A DNA stretch of 64,000 nucleotides from Trinickia diaoshuihuensis (GCF_003390925.1 NZ_QUBS01000018.1:1-64000); one strand, 5' to 3'. Positions 9,518 through 19,860 are shown, counted from the first letter of the stretch. Program-made: numbers and translations. Notes: generated by a model not told the origin, from the sequence alone.

Positions 9518-10350
9518 ATCTGACCGTCGAGGGTAAAAACGCCTATGCCTATACCGGCGGCAAGCGTTTCGACGCGAGCCTGCCCACCGCCGTCTTCGTC
9601 CACGGCGCTCAGCACGACCACAGCGTCTGGGCGCTGCAAAGCCGATATTTCGCCCATCACGGCTTCAACGTGCTGGCGCTCGACCTGCCCGGCCATTGCC
9701 GCAGCGAAGGGCCGGCTAAAACGACGATCGAGGCGCTCGCCGATTGGCTAGCGCAACTGCTCGACGCAGCCGGGGCCGACCGTGCGCTCGTGATCGGGCA
9801 CAGCATGGGCTCCTTGGTCGCGCTCGACTTTGCCGGCCGGTATGCGGCGCGCACGCTCGGGGCCGCGCTCGTCGCGAGCGCCGTGCCGATGGCCGTTTCC
9901 GACGCCCTGCTCGATGCGGCGCTCAATCGCGAGCCCGAGGCGATCGAACTCGTCAATCGCTGGTCGCATTCGAGCATCGCCGCCAAACCGTCCTGCCCCG
10001 GTCCGGGCTTTTGGTTGCATGGCATGAACCAGCGCCTCATGGAACGCGTGTCGGCGCGCGGCGAACCGCGGTTGTTCCATACCGATTTCACGGCCTGCAA
10101 CCGCTACGCCGCGGGCCTCGAGCGGGCCGCGCAAGTGCGCTGCCCCGTGCGGCTCGTGCTGGGCGCAAAGGACATGATGACGCCCGCGCGCGCCACGCGC
10201 GCGCTCGTCGATACGTTGGAGACCGCCGGCGCACCGGTCGATGTCGTTACCCTCGACGCCGGGCACGCGCTGATGAGCGAACAACCGGACGCCACGCTCG
10301 ACGCGTTGTACACGTTCGCCCGGAGGGCTACGGCGAAGCAAGACGCTTGA
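9514..10350 (+). CDS. alpha/beta fold hydrolase
   Basis: A 278-residue alpha/beta hydrolase. The oxyanion motif VFVHGAQHDHSVW is at residues about 28-39. The nucleophile elbow GHSMGS places the catalytic serine at S97. A C-terminal DAGHAL supplies the histidine. The start ATG overlaps the metY stop by 4 bp (ATGA), so the two genes are translationally coupled. That suggests a thioester or ester hydrolysis linked to sulfur amino-acid metabolism, but the substrate cannot be read from the sequence. Homoserine O-acetyltransferases share this fold, yet this protein is shorter and lacks their typical pattern. Confidence 0.88.
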   Translation: MNLTVEGKNAYAYTGGKRFDASLPTAVFVHGAQHDHSVWALQSRYFAHHGFNVLALDLPGHCRSEGPAKTTIEALADWLAQLLDAAGADRALVIGHSMGSLVALDFAGRYAARTLGAALVASAVPMAVSDALLDAALNREPEAIELVNRWSHSSIAAKPSCPGPGFWLHGMNQRLMERVSARGEPRLFHTDFTACNRYAAGLERAAQVRCPVRLVLGAKDMMTPARATRALVDTLETAGAPVDVVTLDAGHALMSEQPDATLDALYTFARRATAKQDA

Positions 10351-10473
10351 CGCCGGCCCGGTTGCGCCGCCGCCGCAATCGCCCCACAATGATTTCGTCG
10401 GCGGGCGCGCCCTGGCGCAACAGGCAATTGGCAATAGGCTGGGGCGCCCCCGTCAGCGCAAACGGAGGAAGCG

Positions 10474-10794
10474 ATGACTCAAGGCGCTCATACGGCCCAG
10501 TTCGCGAGCTTCAGCGAGTTCTACCCCTTTTACCTCGGCGAGCATCGGAACAAGACCTGCCGCCGGCTGCACTTCGTCGGCTCGCTCGGCGTCATCGGCT
10601 GTGTGGCGATGGCCGTGGCCACAGGCGGCTGGCTATGGCTGCCGGGCGCGCTCGTGTGCGGCTACGGCTTCGCTTGGATCGGCCACTTCGTCTTCGAAAA
10701 AAACCGTCCCGCCACGTTCCGGCACCCGCTTTACAGCCTGATGGGCGACTGGGTGATGTTCAAGGACATCTGCGTCGGCAAGATTCCCCTATAA
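10474..10794 (+). CDS. Mpo1-like (DUF962) membrane protein
   Basis: A 106-residue small membrane protein of the Mpo1/DUF962 family. It has the family landmarks FSEFYPFYLGEHRNKTCRRL (residues about 12-31), GSLGVIG and GHFVFEKNRPATFRHPLYSL. Two hydrophobic segments lie at residues about 35-52 and 54-72. The yeast member Mpo1 is a dioxygenase in phytosphingosine alpha-oxidation; the bacterial role is not established. The ATG at 10474 follows GGAGGAA. The conserved histidines of the family (in EHRNK, HFVG, GHFVF and FRHP) are present. Confidence 0.87.
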   Translation: MTQGAHTAQFASFSEFYPFYLGEHRNKTCRRLHFVGSLGVIGCVAMAVATGGWLWLPGALVCGYGFAWIGHFVFEKNRPATFRHPLYSLMGDWVMFKDICVGKIPL

Positions 10795-10805
10795 GGGAAA
10801 CGCGG

Positions 10806-12107
10806 CTACGCGGGCTGATGCGGCCAAGGCGTGCGCACGGCGTGGCCGTCGCGGCCCAGCGACTCGCGCGCCCCGCGCGCGGCGACGAGTGTCGCGATCG
10901 TCAAGTCGAGCTTCGGATTGTGCAGTGCATCGAGCAGCAGCGCCGTGTCCACGCGCGTCGAATCGAGCCGTAGCTGGTATTCGAGTTCGGCCCGGTCGAT
11001 CACGAACATATCGAATAAACGGCCCACCGTGATTTGCGTCGGATTCGCGATGAGGACGAAGCGCAACTGAGCGTCGTCGGCGAGCCGCGTCACCCACTCG
11101 CGCCGCGCGAGCTTCCCCAAGAGCCGCGTAACCGTATCGATATCGCAGCGAAGCATGCGGGCGAGCTCCATCGGCGTGCGGCCCGGCTGCCCCGCCTCGC
11201 GCGCCTCGTCCAGGCGAACGAGCAATTCCAGCGCATCGAGCAAGTCGCTGCCCGCATAGCGGCGCCGATGAAACTGCCCCGCCCGGATCGCGGGCATGGC
11301 GGAAACGAGCGTCGCACCGGCCAGCGCGATGAACCAGCACAGATAGACCCATATGAGAAACATCGGCACGAGTGCGAAGGCGCCGTACACGGCCGTGTAA
11401 GTCGGCATGCGCCGGACGTAGAAACCGAAGCCGCGCTTGGCGAATTCGAACGCGACCGCGGCCAGCAAGCCACCTAACGCGGCGTCACGCCACTGCACCG
11501 CGCAGTTGGGCAGATAGACGTACAGCAGCGTGAACGCGAGCGCCGTCAGCGGCAACGCGGCCCCCGTCAGCGCCCATTCCAACAACGACGGTACGTACCC
11601 GCCCGAGAGCACGCTCGAGCGCGCGAAGACGTAGGACGAGATCGATAAGCTCACGCCGATGAGCAGCGGACCGAGCGTGACGATTGCCCAATAAACGAGG
11701 ACGCGTTGCGCGAGCGGACGTGGCTTGGCCACCCGCCAGATGACGTTGAAGGCGGATTCCACCGTCATCATCGTCATGACGGAAGTGACGAACAGTACGA
11801 TCATGCCGGCCGTCGTCAGCCCTTTCGCCTTCGAGGCGAACTGATTCAGATACTTGAAGATTTGGCTATTGATCTGATCGGGCATCAAGTGCTGCGCCAG
11901 GAACGTCTGCAGCGACGCCTGGAATTGGGCAAAGATCGGAAAAGCCGTGAACAGCGCGAACGCAACCGTCGCGAGCGGCACGATCGCGAGCATCGTCGTA
12001 AACGTCAGGCTTCCCGCGACCTGCGCGATGCGGTCCTCGCGGCTGCGTTTCGCGGCGAAGCTGGCCAAACGTTTGAGCGTATCCAGTTCGGAGCTGAGCT
12101 TGCGCAA
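10806..12107 (-). CDS. YihY/BrkB family inner membrane protein
   Basis: A 433-residue inner membrane protein of the YihY (formerly called ribonuclease BN/BrkB) family. It has about six membrane segments between residues 35 and 290, opening with GSLTFTTMLAIVPLATVAFA and including the YLPNCAVQWRDAALGG loop. The last roughly 140 residues form a soluble tail with a winged-helix-like stretch (RTPMELARMLRCDIDTVTRL). The start is TTG at 12107, supported by AGGAG 8 bases upstream; no nearby ATG fits. It is convergent with the Mpo1-like gene and divergent from wrbA. The physiological role of the family is unresolved. Confidence 0.88.
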   Translation of the reverse strand: MRKLSSELDTLKRLASFAAKRSREDRIAQVAGSLTFTTMLAIVPLATVAFALFTAFPIFAQFQASLQTFLAQHLMPDQINSQIFKYLNQFASKAKGLTTAGMIVLFVTSVMTMMTVESAFNVIWRVAKPRPLAQRVLVYWAIVTLGPLLIGVSLSISSYVFARSSVLSGGYVPSLLEWALTGAALPLTALAFTLLYVYLPNCAVQWRDAALGGLLAAVAFEFAKRGFGFYVRRMPTYTAVYGAFALVPMFLIWVYLCWFIALAGATLVSAMPAIRAGQFHRRRYAGSDLLDALELLVRLDEAREAGQPGRTPMELARMLRCDIDTVTRLLGKLARREWVTRLADDAQLRFVLIANPTQITVGRLFDMFVIDRAELEYQLRLDSTRVDTALLLDALHNPKLDLTIATLVAARGARESLGRDGHAVRTPWPHQPA

Positions 12108-12143
12108 GTATCGTTCTCCTCGTATTGCGACGGCGGCGGCGCA

Positions 12144-12174
12144 TGACGGTGAGTGTGCGGCCAGCCCCTATAAT
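12144..12174 (+). promoter_or_regulatory. possible sigma-70 promoter of wrbA
   Basis: A perfect TATAAT lies at 12169-12174, 23 bp before the wrbA ATG. The best -35 (TGACGG at 12144-12149) is poor and spaced 19 bp, so only the -10 is convincing. Confidence 0.4.
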
Positions 12175-12176
12175 AA

Positions 12177-13225
<1,049 letters not shown>

Positions 13226-13241
13226 CTAAGAAGCCTCCATC

Positions 13242-14678
13242 ATGACCGACACTCAATCGCTTACCCCCAGCGCGTTCGTCGCGGCTTGCCGCGAAGCGAT
13301 CGGCGCGGCGCACGTCCTCACGCAATCGCACGACACGGCCCCGTTCCTGACCGACTGGCGGCGCCGCTACACCGGCGCCGCCTGCGCCGTCTTACGGCCG
13401 GGCACGACGCAAGAAGTCGCGGCGATCGTCGCGCTCGCCAACGCGCACCGTGTCGCGCTCGTGCCGCAAGGCGGCAACACGGGCCTCGCGGGCGGCGCGA
13501 CGCCGGACACGAGCGGCAGCCAAGCCGTCGTCAGCCTTGCACGGCTGAACCGCGTGCGCGCGCTTGACGCGCACAACAATACGATCACCGTCGAGGCGGG
13601 CGTCGTCCTCGCCGAAGTACAAAATCAGGCGCGCGCCGCGGGGCGTCTGTTCCCCTTGAGCCTCGCCGCCGAGGGCAGTTGCACGATCGGGGGCAACCTC
13701 GCGACCAACGCCGGCGGCACGGCCGTACTGCGATACGGCAACACGCGCGAGCTCTGTCTAGGCCTGGAGGTCGTGACGCCGCAAGGCGAGATTTGGGACG
13801 GCCTGCGCGCGCTGCGCAAGGACAATACCGGGTACGACTTGCGCGACCTGTATATCGGCGCCGAGGGCACGCTCGGGATCATCACCGCGGCCGTCATGAA
13901 GCTCTATCCGTTGCCGGCGGCAAGCGTGACCGCGCTTGCCGCGCTCGCCTCGCCGCACGCCGCCTTGGATTTTCTGGCACTGGCGCATCGCTGCGCGGGT
14001 CCGCTGCTGACCGGCTTCGAGTTGATGTCCGATTTCTGCCTCGCCCTAGTCGGCAAGCATTTCCCGCAGATGCGCTATCCGTTCGCCGAACGGCACGCGC
14101 AAGTCGTGCTGCTCGAACTATCCGACAACGAAAGCGAAACGCACGCGCGGGCCCTGTTCGAACAACTGATGCAAGAAGCGCTCGAAACCGGCATCGTCGA
14201 AGATGCCGTCGTGGCGGAAAACCTCGCGCAGTCGCGCGCGTTTTGGGACCTGCGCGAGCATATTCCGCTCGCTCAGGCCGAGGAAGGGCTGAACGTCAAA
14301 CACGATATCGCCGTACCGATTTCGAGCATCGGCCACTTCATCGATGAGACCGACGCGGCCATCGCGCAAGCGGTACCCGGTGCCCGCATGGTCACGTTCG
14401 GCCACCTCGGGGACGGCAATCTCCATTACAACGTGCAGGCCCCCGAAGGGGTCGATGCGCCGGCTTTCCTGGCACGCTACCAAGCGCAACTGAATCGCAT
14501 CGTCTACGACAGCGTCCATCGCCATCGCGGCACGATCAGCGCCGAGCACGGTCTCGGTCAATTGAAAGTCGACGATGCGCTCCATTACAAGTCACCGGTA
14601 GAAATGCGGCTCATGCGGACGCTCAAGGCCGCGCTCGACCCGCTCGGCCTGATGAACCCCGGCAAAGTGCTACGCTAA
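13242..14678 (+). CDS. FAD-binding oxidoreductase (GlcD / D-2-hydroxyacid dehydrogenase family)
   Basis: A 478-residue flavoprotein with an N-terminal PCMH-type FAD-binding domain (residues about 40-220, with PQGGNTGLAGGATPD at about 77-91) and a C-terminal FAD-linked oxidase domain (to residue 478). The latter carries GHLGDGNLHYN and GTISAEHGLGQLK, whose histidines take part in catalysis in this family. It probably oxidises a D-2-hydroxy acid such as D-lactate, glycolate or D-2-hydroxyglutarate. There are no adjacent glcE or glcF genes, which favours a stand-alone D-2-hydroxyglutarate or D-lactate dehydrogenase. The exact substrate is uncertain. Confidence 0.9.
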   Translation: MTDTQSLTPSAFVAACREAIGAAHVLTQSHDTAPFLTDWRRRYTGAACAVLRPGTTQEVAAIVALANAHRVALVPQGGNTGLAGGATPDTSGSQAVVSLARLNRVRALDAHNNTITVEAGVVLAEVQNQARAAGRLFPLSLAAEGSCTIGGNLATNAGGTAVLRYGNTRELCLGLEVVTPQGEIWDGLRALRKDNTGYDLRDLYIGAEGTLGIITAAVMKLYPLPAASVTALAALASPHAALDFLALAHRCAGPLLTGFELMSDFCLALVGKHFPQMRYPFAERHAQVVLLELSDNESETHARALFEQLMQEALETGIVEDAVVAENLAQSRAFWDLREHIPLAQAEEGLNVKHDIAVPISSIGHFIDETDAAIAQAVPGARMVTFGHLGDGNLHYNVQAPEGVDAPAFLARYQAQLNRIVYDSVHRHRGTISAEHGLGQLKVDDALHYKSPVEMRLMRTLKAALDPLGLMNPGKVLR

Positions 14679-14750
14679 GGATGACGGCAGGGCCGCGCAC
14701 GGCGCCGTGGCCTGCCTCTTGATCGAGCCCATCGCGCCAACGGGTCTATC

Positions 14751-15563
14751 GTGAAAATCCGCGTGTTGTCCGACCTGCACCTCGAATGCGACGAGCCCGA
14801 CGTCATTCCCCACGCCGAGGCCGACTTGATCGTCTTGGCCGGCGATATCCACAATCACGCGGAAGGAATTCGCTGGGCCGCCGAAACATTCGGCAGCGAC
14901 ACGCCGGTCGTCTATGTGCCCGGCAATCACGAGTACTACGACGGCGAGTTCGGCGCGCTCGAAGTGGCGATGCGCGATGCCGCCGCGACCGTCGATCACG
15001 TTCACTACTTGAACAATGATGTACTGGTCGACCCGGCGGGCCGCTGGCGCGTGCTGGGCACGACGCTGTGGACCGACTTCGAATTGTTCGGTGCAAGCGA
15101 GGACGAGATTGCCGCATCGATCGCCGCCGCGCAAAAGGTGATGCTCGACTTTCGCGGGCCGATTCAAGTGACTTGGCCGTCGGAAACGCGACAAGCGAGC
15201 GGCCCGCGCCTGTTCGAGCCGGCCGATACGCTGGCGCTGCATCGCCATGCCCGTGCGTGGCTCGCGCGCGAGTTGGCCCAGCCGTTCGGCGGCAAGACGA
15301 TCGTCGTCACGCACCATGCGCCGCATCGATCGAGCCTTGCCGAACGCTATGCCGACGACCTCGCCTCGGCCGGGTTCGTCAGCCACATGACAGAGCTCGT
15401 GGGGCCGCCGGCCGCCTTATGGATTCATGGCCATACGCACACGCCGTTCGACTACCTCGCAAACGGCACGCGCGTCGTTTGCAATCCGCGCGGCTATGTG
15501 GACCGGCGCCGCAACCGGCTCGAAAATCCGCTGTTCGCTTGGGACAAGGTCGTCGATCTTTGA
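14751..15563 (+). CDS. metallophosphoesterase (calcineurin-like)
   Basis: A 270-residue calcineurin-like phosphoesterase. The dimetal motifs appear in order: SDLHLE (residues 6-11), GDIHN (about 27-31), GNHEYYDGEF (about 62-71), THHAPH (about 187-192) and GHTHTPFDY (about 226-234). It starts at GTG 14751, giving MKIRVLSDLHLE; no ATG fits. This subfamily includes many proteins annotated only as Ser/Thr phosphatase-like, so the substrate is unknown. It is convergent with the histidine kinase gene and separated from it by 36 bp. Confidence 0.9.
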   Translation: MKIRVLSDLHLECDEPDVIPHAEADLIVLAGDIHNHAEGIRWAAETFGSDTPVVYVPGNHEYYDGEFGALEVAMRDAAATVDHVHYLNNDVLVDPAGRWRVLGTTLWTDFELFGASEDEIAASIAAAQKVMLDFRGPIQVTWPSETRQASGPRLFEPADTLALHRHARAWLARELAQPFGGKTIVVTHHAPHRSSLAERYADDLASAGFVSHMTELVGPPAALWIHGHTHTPFDYLANGTRVVCNPRGYVDRRRNRLENPLFAWDKVVDL

Positions 15564-15599
15564 GCGGCACGCCGCGCAGACGCCACGCGGGCCCCGCGA

Positions 15600-17318
15600 C
15601 TACGACAACTCGCGCTCGTGCGCGGCTTGCAACGGGATGCGAACCTCGATGGTCGCGCCTCGCCCGGGCGACGAGTCGATGCGCAGCTCGCCGTCGACGA
15701 GATAGGCCCGTTCGCGCAAGCCCGCCAACCCGAACGAGCCGGGCTTGCGCGGTCGCGCCGGGTCGAAGCCGACGCCGTCGTCGCGTACCGTTAGAACGAC
15801 CCAATCGTGCTCGCGCGCGAGGCTGACTTCGACATGCGAGGCATGCGCATGACGAGAGATATTCGTCAGCGACTCCTGCAACATCCGAAACGTGGCGGTC
15901 GCGTAAGGCTCGTCGAGTTCGATATCGGGCGGATCGAGCGTCAATTCGCACGCCACACCCGTGCGCTGCGTAAAGTTTTGAACGAGCCACTGCACGGCGG
16001 CGACGAGGCCGAGGTCGTCGAGCACGAGCGGCCGTAAATCGGAGGCGATGCGCCGGGTGGATGTAACCGCCTCGTCGAGCAACGAGCGCATAGCCATGAG
16101 CCTCGATTCGCTGGCCGCGCCCGCAGGCGTGTCGGCTGCGGCTTCCCGCAATCGATCCGTCTCGATCCTCAAGGTGGCCAAGATCTGCGCAAGCTCATCG
16201 TGCAACTCGCGCGAGATCCGGCGCATCTCCTGCTCTCGCGCGGAGCTGCTGATGGCGGCAAGCTCGCGCAATTCCTTCTGCGAATGGACAAGCGCGGCTT
16301 GAGCACGTTGGCGCTCGGTCACCTCGCGCAACAGATCGCGATTGGAGGCCGCCAACGCGGCCGTGCGTGCCTGCACGCGCTGCTCCAACAGCGCCTTTGC
16401 CTCGTTCAGTTGCATCGTTCGATGCTGCACGAGTTGACGCTCGGCACGCTCGCGCCCGAGTGCTTGCACCACGCGCGCGTAGAGCTGAATGTTGTCGAAC
16501 GTCAGGGCCACGAGCACGAAACTCGATGCGATAAGGCCGTAGATGCGTCCGGCGTAAAAACCCAAGTCGAAGCGTGCGTGGTTGAGCACGGCGGCCAGCG
16601 CGACATCGAGGACCCACGCGAAAAGCACGACGATGAGCCATAAATCGAGGATGGTCCGCGCGCGCCGCGCGACCAGAATCGCCAGTGCGCCGAAGTTCAG
16701 CAGCCAGACGATCGAAACGACGATGCCGGTGACGCCCGCTTCGCGCGAGCCGCGCATGAGCGGCGGCAGCCATGGGTGACCGATGGTCGCGACGGCCGTC
16801 ATCAGGCAAGCCGCCGCCACCGCCGCGATGATGCACAGCGCGGTATCGCGCCAAGGCGCGGCGGGGCGAACTGATTCGGCGATCGGCCTCCCCCGCGCAT
16901 AGGCCATGACCGCCAGCGGAAACGCCGCGTGCCACATCATATAGAGCCATGCTGTCGTTTGCGGGCCCGAGCCGAGCAGTCCCGTCGGCGCAAATAAGCC
17001 GGGAAAAGACAGCGTGTGGGCGATCGCCATGCACGCGCTCACGAGATAGCCGCCGGCAAGGGTCAGGAGCGGCCGGGAAAATAGAATGTTGTATTGGCCG
17101 ATAAACAGGGCTGCCGTCAGCAAATCGCATACGGTAAGGGCGGATTGATAGATCGGCACGAACGCCCAAACCGCCGCGAGGGGCGTCTTGGCGAATGGCG
17201 CAAGCACTGCGAAAGCCACGACAGATACCGCGACGGCGCCGAGCGCCAGTTGCCGCTCTCGGCGCCCCGGCCGCAACGTCGAAAGAAAAATTCGTGTCTC
17301 GCCCGCCGACTCGCTCAA
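15600..17318 (-). CDS. membrane sensor histidine kinase (MASE4-like sensor, HisKA_3)
   Basis: A 572-residue kinase. Residues about 20-280 form a membrane sensor with about seven or eight helices that resembles MASE4 (PIYQSALTVCDLLTAALFIG). A coiled coil spans about 285-350. The HisKA_3 dimerisation domain has the phospho-acceptor H373 in ISRELHDELAQ. The HATPase domain ends with GVGFDP, FGLAGLRERA and GRGATIEVRIPL. This architecture is that of NarL-class kinases, whose partner would be a LuxR-type response regulator. No response regulator gene is adjacent, so it is an orphan. The start is TTG at 17318, since the next Met is residue 97. Confidence 0.9.
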   Translation of the reverse strand: MSESAGETRIFLSTLRPGRRERQLALGAVAVSVVAFAVLAPFAKTPLAAVWAFVPIYQSALTVCDLLTAALFIGQYNILFSRPLLTLAGGYLVSACMAIAHTLSFPGLFAPTGLLGSGPQTTAWLYMMWHAAFPLAVMAYARGRPIAESVRPAAPWRDTALCIIAAVAAACLMTAVATIGHPWLPPLMRGSREAGVTGIVVSIVWLLNFGALAILVARRARTILDLWLIVVLFAWVLDVALAAVLNHARFDLGFYAGRIYGLIASSFVLVALTFDNIQLYARVVQALGRERAERQLVQHRTMQLNEAKALLEQRVQARTAALAASNRDLLREVTERQRAQAALVHSQKELRELAAISSSAREQEMRRISRELHDELAQILATLRIETDRLREAAADTPAGAASESRLMAMRSLLDEAVTSTRRIASDLRPLVLDDLGLVAAVQWLVQNFTQRTGVACELTLDPPDIELDEPYATATFRMLQESLTNISRHAHASHVEVSLAREHDWVVLTVRDDGVGFDPARPRKPGSFGLAGLRERAYLVDGELRIDSSPGRGATIEVRIPLQAAHERELS

Positions 17319-17681
17319 CTGTCCCCCCGGCTCGCGCGTTCGCCGTCCGCTGATAGGTATGAATTTATATTATGGGAGGCGACCAAGTAGGAGAAAAGCG
17401 GGAAACCACGGGGCGCCAAGAATCCCGTGGCACAAGCGCGGCATCGCCAAGGTATTCGCGGGATTAGATCAGAACCGTTTCAAGCGCTTGTTCGGCAAAA
17501 ATTCTAGCCTTCGCATTCCCAATGGGTGAAACAAACAAACGGCCAGATCAAAATTACTGATTACACGACCCTCTCTTTTCACGATCTAATCTCAGTAAAT
17601 AGCAGCATCGAATTATCCTAGCCCATCGCCGCATTCTGAGCTATGGTATCAGGCTAGCAACTTCCGCGGATACTTAAAGAC
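17319..17681. other. AT-rich intergenic region with no gene
   Basis: This 363-bp divergent spacer between the histidine kinase and rfbF is visibly richer in A and T than the flanks, especially 17480-17660. It contains AT-rich -10-like stretches near 17360-17380 (minus strand) and no convincing coding frame, terminator or tRNA. The compositional change is compatible with a junction of imported DNA. Confidence 0.5.
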
Positions 17682-18452
17682 ATGAAAGCAGTCTTGCTTG
17701 CCGGCGGTTTGGGTACCAGGATATCCGAGGAAACGCATTTGAAGCCTAAGCCGATGATCGAAATCGGCGGCAAGCCGATTCTCTGGCACATCATGAAGAT
17801 TTATTCCAAACACGGAATAAATGATTTCATCATCTGCTGCGGCCACAAGGGATACGTAATCAAGGAGTATTTTGCAAACTACTTCCTACATATGTCGGAT
17901 ATCACGTTCGACATGCGCAACAATAAGATGGAAGTGCTTCAAAACGGCGCGGAATCGTGGCGCGTCACGCTGATCGACACCGGTGAAAAAACCATGACCG
18001 GAGGCCGGCTCAAGCGCGTGCGCGCCTATCTTGGTGACGGAGATTTCTGCTTCACCTATGGAGACGGCGTCGGCAACGTGGATATCACAGCAACAATCGA
18101 GTTTCATCGATCCAGCCGCAAGCTCGCTACGTTGACGGCCACTCAGCAGCCGGGGCGATTCGGAGCCCTCGATCTAGAAGGACATGTCGTGCGTAGCTTT
18201 CGCGAGAAGCCGCGCGGAGACGGCTCATGGATCAATGGCGGTTTTTTCGTGCTCAATCCGAAGGTGATCGACTATATCGACGGCGACGAAACACTTTGGG
18301 AAGGAGAGCCGCTCGAAAAGCTCGCTGCCGAAGGCGAACTGCAGACTTGGTTCCATCGCGACTTCTGGCAGCCGATGGATACGCTGCGCGATAAGACCTA
18401 TCTTGACGAGCTTTGGGCCGCGGGCCATGCACCCTGGAAAGTGTGGGACTAG
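17682..18452 (+). CDS. rfbF: glucose-1-phosphate cytidylyltransferase
   Basis: A 256-residue nucleotidyltransferase that makes CDP-glucose from glucose 1-phosphate and CTP, the first step to CDP-linked 3,6-dideoxyhexoses and related sugars of O-antigens. The N-terminal motif is [20 protein letters not shown] (residues 2-21), with [17 protein letters not shown] after it. [19 protein letters not shown] and [10 protein letters not shown] are RfbF landmarks, and 256 residues is the usual size. The upstream region is AT-rich and the ribosome-binding site is weak (TAAAGA). The usual partners (CDP-glucose 4,6-dehydratase rfbG, rfbH) are absent, so it is an orphan here, perhaps left from a larger transferred locus. 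Confidence 0.93.
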   Translation: MKAVLLAGGLGTRISEETHLKPKPMIEIGGKPILWHIMKIYSKHGINDFIICCGHKGYVIKEYFANYFLHMSDITFDMRNNKMEVLQNGAESWRVTLIDTGEKTMTGGRLKRVRAYLGDGDFCFTYGDGVGNVDITATIEFHRSSRKLATLTATQQPGRFGALDLEGHVVRSFREKPRGDGSWINGGFFVLNPKVIDYIDGDETLWEGEPLEKLAAEGELQTWFHRDFWQPMDTLRDKTYLDELWAAGHAPWKVWD

Positions 18453-18534
18453 CGAGTGGCGCACCAGCCATGAAGCGCGAGCTGCCCGATCGATCCAACG
18501 TTTCATTCGACGGCACCTCGGCCGGAGACACGGA

Positions 18535-19656
18535 GTGCCCCCGCGCGCGACGCGAACCTGGCTCGTAGCCATCGTGCTGGCGGTACTGACGGCTTGTGGC
18601 GGCGGCAACCATTCCTCGTCGGGGAGCGTTGCCCCTCCCGGCGGCGTCGCCTTCCAAGTCGTCTCTTTCGGCGACAGCCTCTCGGACGTAGGTACCTACG
18701 CGTGGTATGCCCAACCGAATTTCGGCGGTGGCGAATTTACGACGAATCCGGGACCGGTATGGGTGGCCGATGTGGCCGCCTACTACGGCAGCTCACTGAC
18801 GCCCGCGAGCAACGGCGGTTTTACCGAAAGGCAGGAAATCGCTATCGGCGGGCTGGGGTTCGCGCAAGGCGGTGCGCGAGTCACGCTTCAACCCGGACTA
18901 GGCAGCCCAGCGCTAAGCGCGACGCCCATCGCTGCCCAGATCGCCAATTATCTAGCCCGGTACAAGAGCTTCAACTCGAACCAGCTCGTATTCATCGAGG
19001 GCGGCGTCAGCGACCTGTGGGTTGCAATAAATACATACATTGCGAACGGTAACAATGCGTCGTTTATCAACCAGGCCGGGGTGGCTGTGCAAGGCGCCGC
19101 CAATGCGCTTGCCGCCGCGGTCGAGACGGTCGTGCAAAACGGCGCGACACAAGTCGTCCTCGTGAACGTACCTGACCTCGGCATGACCCCGGGAGGACTG
19201 GCGTTGGGTGGAGGATGCTGCTCGTCCTTTTTGACCCAGTTGAGCAACTTGTTCAACTCGACGCTGACCCAAGCCCTGGCACAAGCCGGCATATCGAACC
19301 GAGTGATTTACGTCGATGCCTACTCTTTCATCGACAACTTACTCGTGGGGAATAATGCGGCGGCGGCGGCAGGCTTCACGGTTACCAACGGAGGAACGGC
19401 CTGCGACGTCGCGCGCATGCAAGCGGCGGCCACTGCGTACGGTCAAGGTCATCCGGACACGCTCAACGGCATGACGCCAACCCAATTCGGCACATCCATT
19501 GCCGCGTCCTTGTTCTGCTCGCCGGCAATGTTCACGACGGCAGGAGCCGATCAAACGTACATGTTCGCGGACGGCATACACCCAAGCGCTAAGCTGCATG
19601 GGCTGCTTGCAAAATACGTCGAGCAACGGGTTGCCGCCGCCGGGATCGGCAAGTAG
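18535..19656 (+). CDS. SGNH/GDSL hydrolase, predicted lipoprotein
   Basis: A 373-residue secreted esterase or lipase of the GDSL family. It starts at GTG 18535, preceded by GGAG at 8-9 bases. Residues 1-20 are a lipoprotein signal (VAIVLAVLTAC, lipobox LTAC with C21), so it should be anchored to the outer or inner membrane. Block I is FGDSLSDVG with nucleophile S48; block V is DGIHPS with D346 and H349. Block III reads GGVSDLW near residues 156-161, where most members have Asn in GxND, so the oxyanion Asn is replaced. Two cysteine pairs are possible (CC in GGGCCSS, CDVA). A longer in-frame extension upstream overlaps rfbF and has no homology. Confidence 0.85.
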   Translation: MPPRATRTWLVAIVLAVLTACGGGNHSSSGSVAPPGGVAFQVVSFGDSLSDVGTYAWYAQPNFGGGEFTTNPGPVWVADVAAYYGSSLTPASNGGFTERQEIAIGGLGFAQGGARVTLQPGLGSPALSATPIAAQIANYLARYKSFNSNQLVFIEGGVSDLWVAINTYIANGNNASFINQAGVAVQGAANALAAAVETVVQNGATQVVLVNVPDLGMTPGGLALGGGCCSSFLTQLSNLFNSTLTQALAQAGISNRVIYVDAYSFIDNLLVGNNAAAAAGFTVTNGGTACDVARMQAAATAYGQGHPDTLNGMTPTQFGTSIAASLFCSPAMFTTAGADQTYMFADGIHPSAKLHGLLAKYVEQRVAAAGIGK

Positions 19657-19760
19657 GCGATAAGATCGAACGCAGGTCGAGACAAGCTGCCGAATTTCAT
19701 ACGCGAATGCGCACAATCCTTGCGCCGATCGGTTCGACGCATGAAGCGCTTGCAAGAAAC

Positions 19761-19796
19761 GAACAGCCCGATCAACGTAAATTGATCGGGCTGTTC
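19761..19796 (-). terminator. terminator downstream of tRNA-Pro
   Basis: A perfect 15-bp inverted repeat (GAACAGCCCGATCAA at 19761-19775 and its complement at 19782-19796) with a 6-base loop is followed on the minus strand by GTTTCTT. It lies about 65 bp beyond the tRNA-Pro 3' end. The plus side has no T-run, so it mainly serves the minus strand. Confidence 0.7.
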
Positions 19797-19860
19797 GGTC
19801 CAACAGATCACTTCATCGAGCTCGTTCATGATAGACCGGCGGCTCAATGCTTAAAACGAT

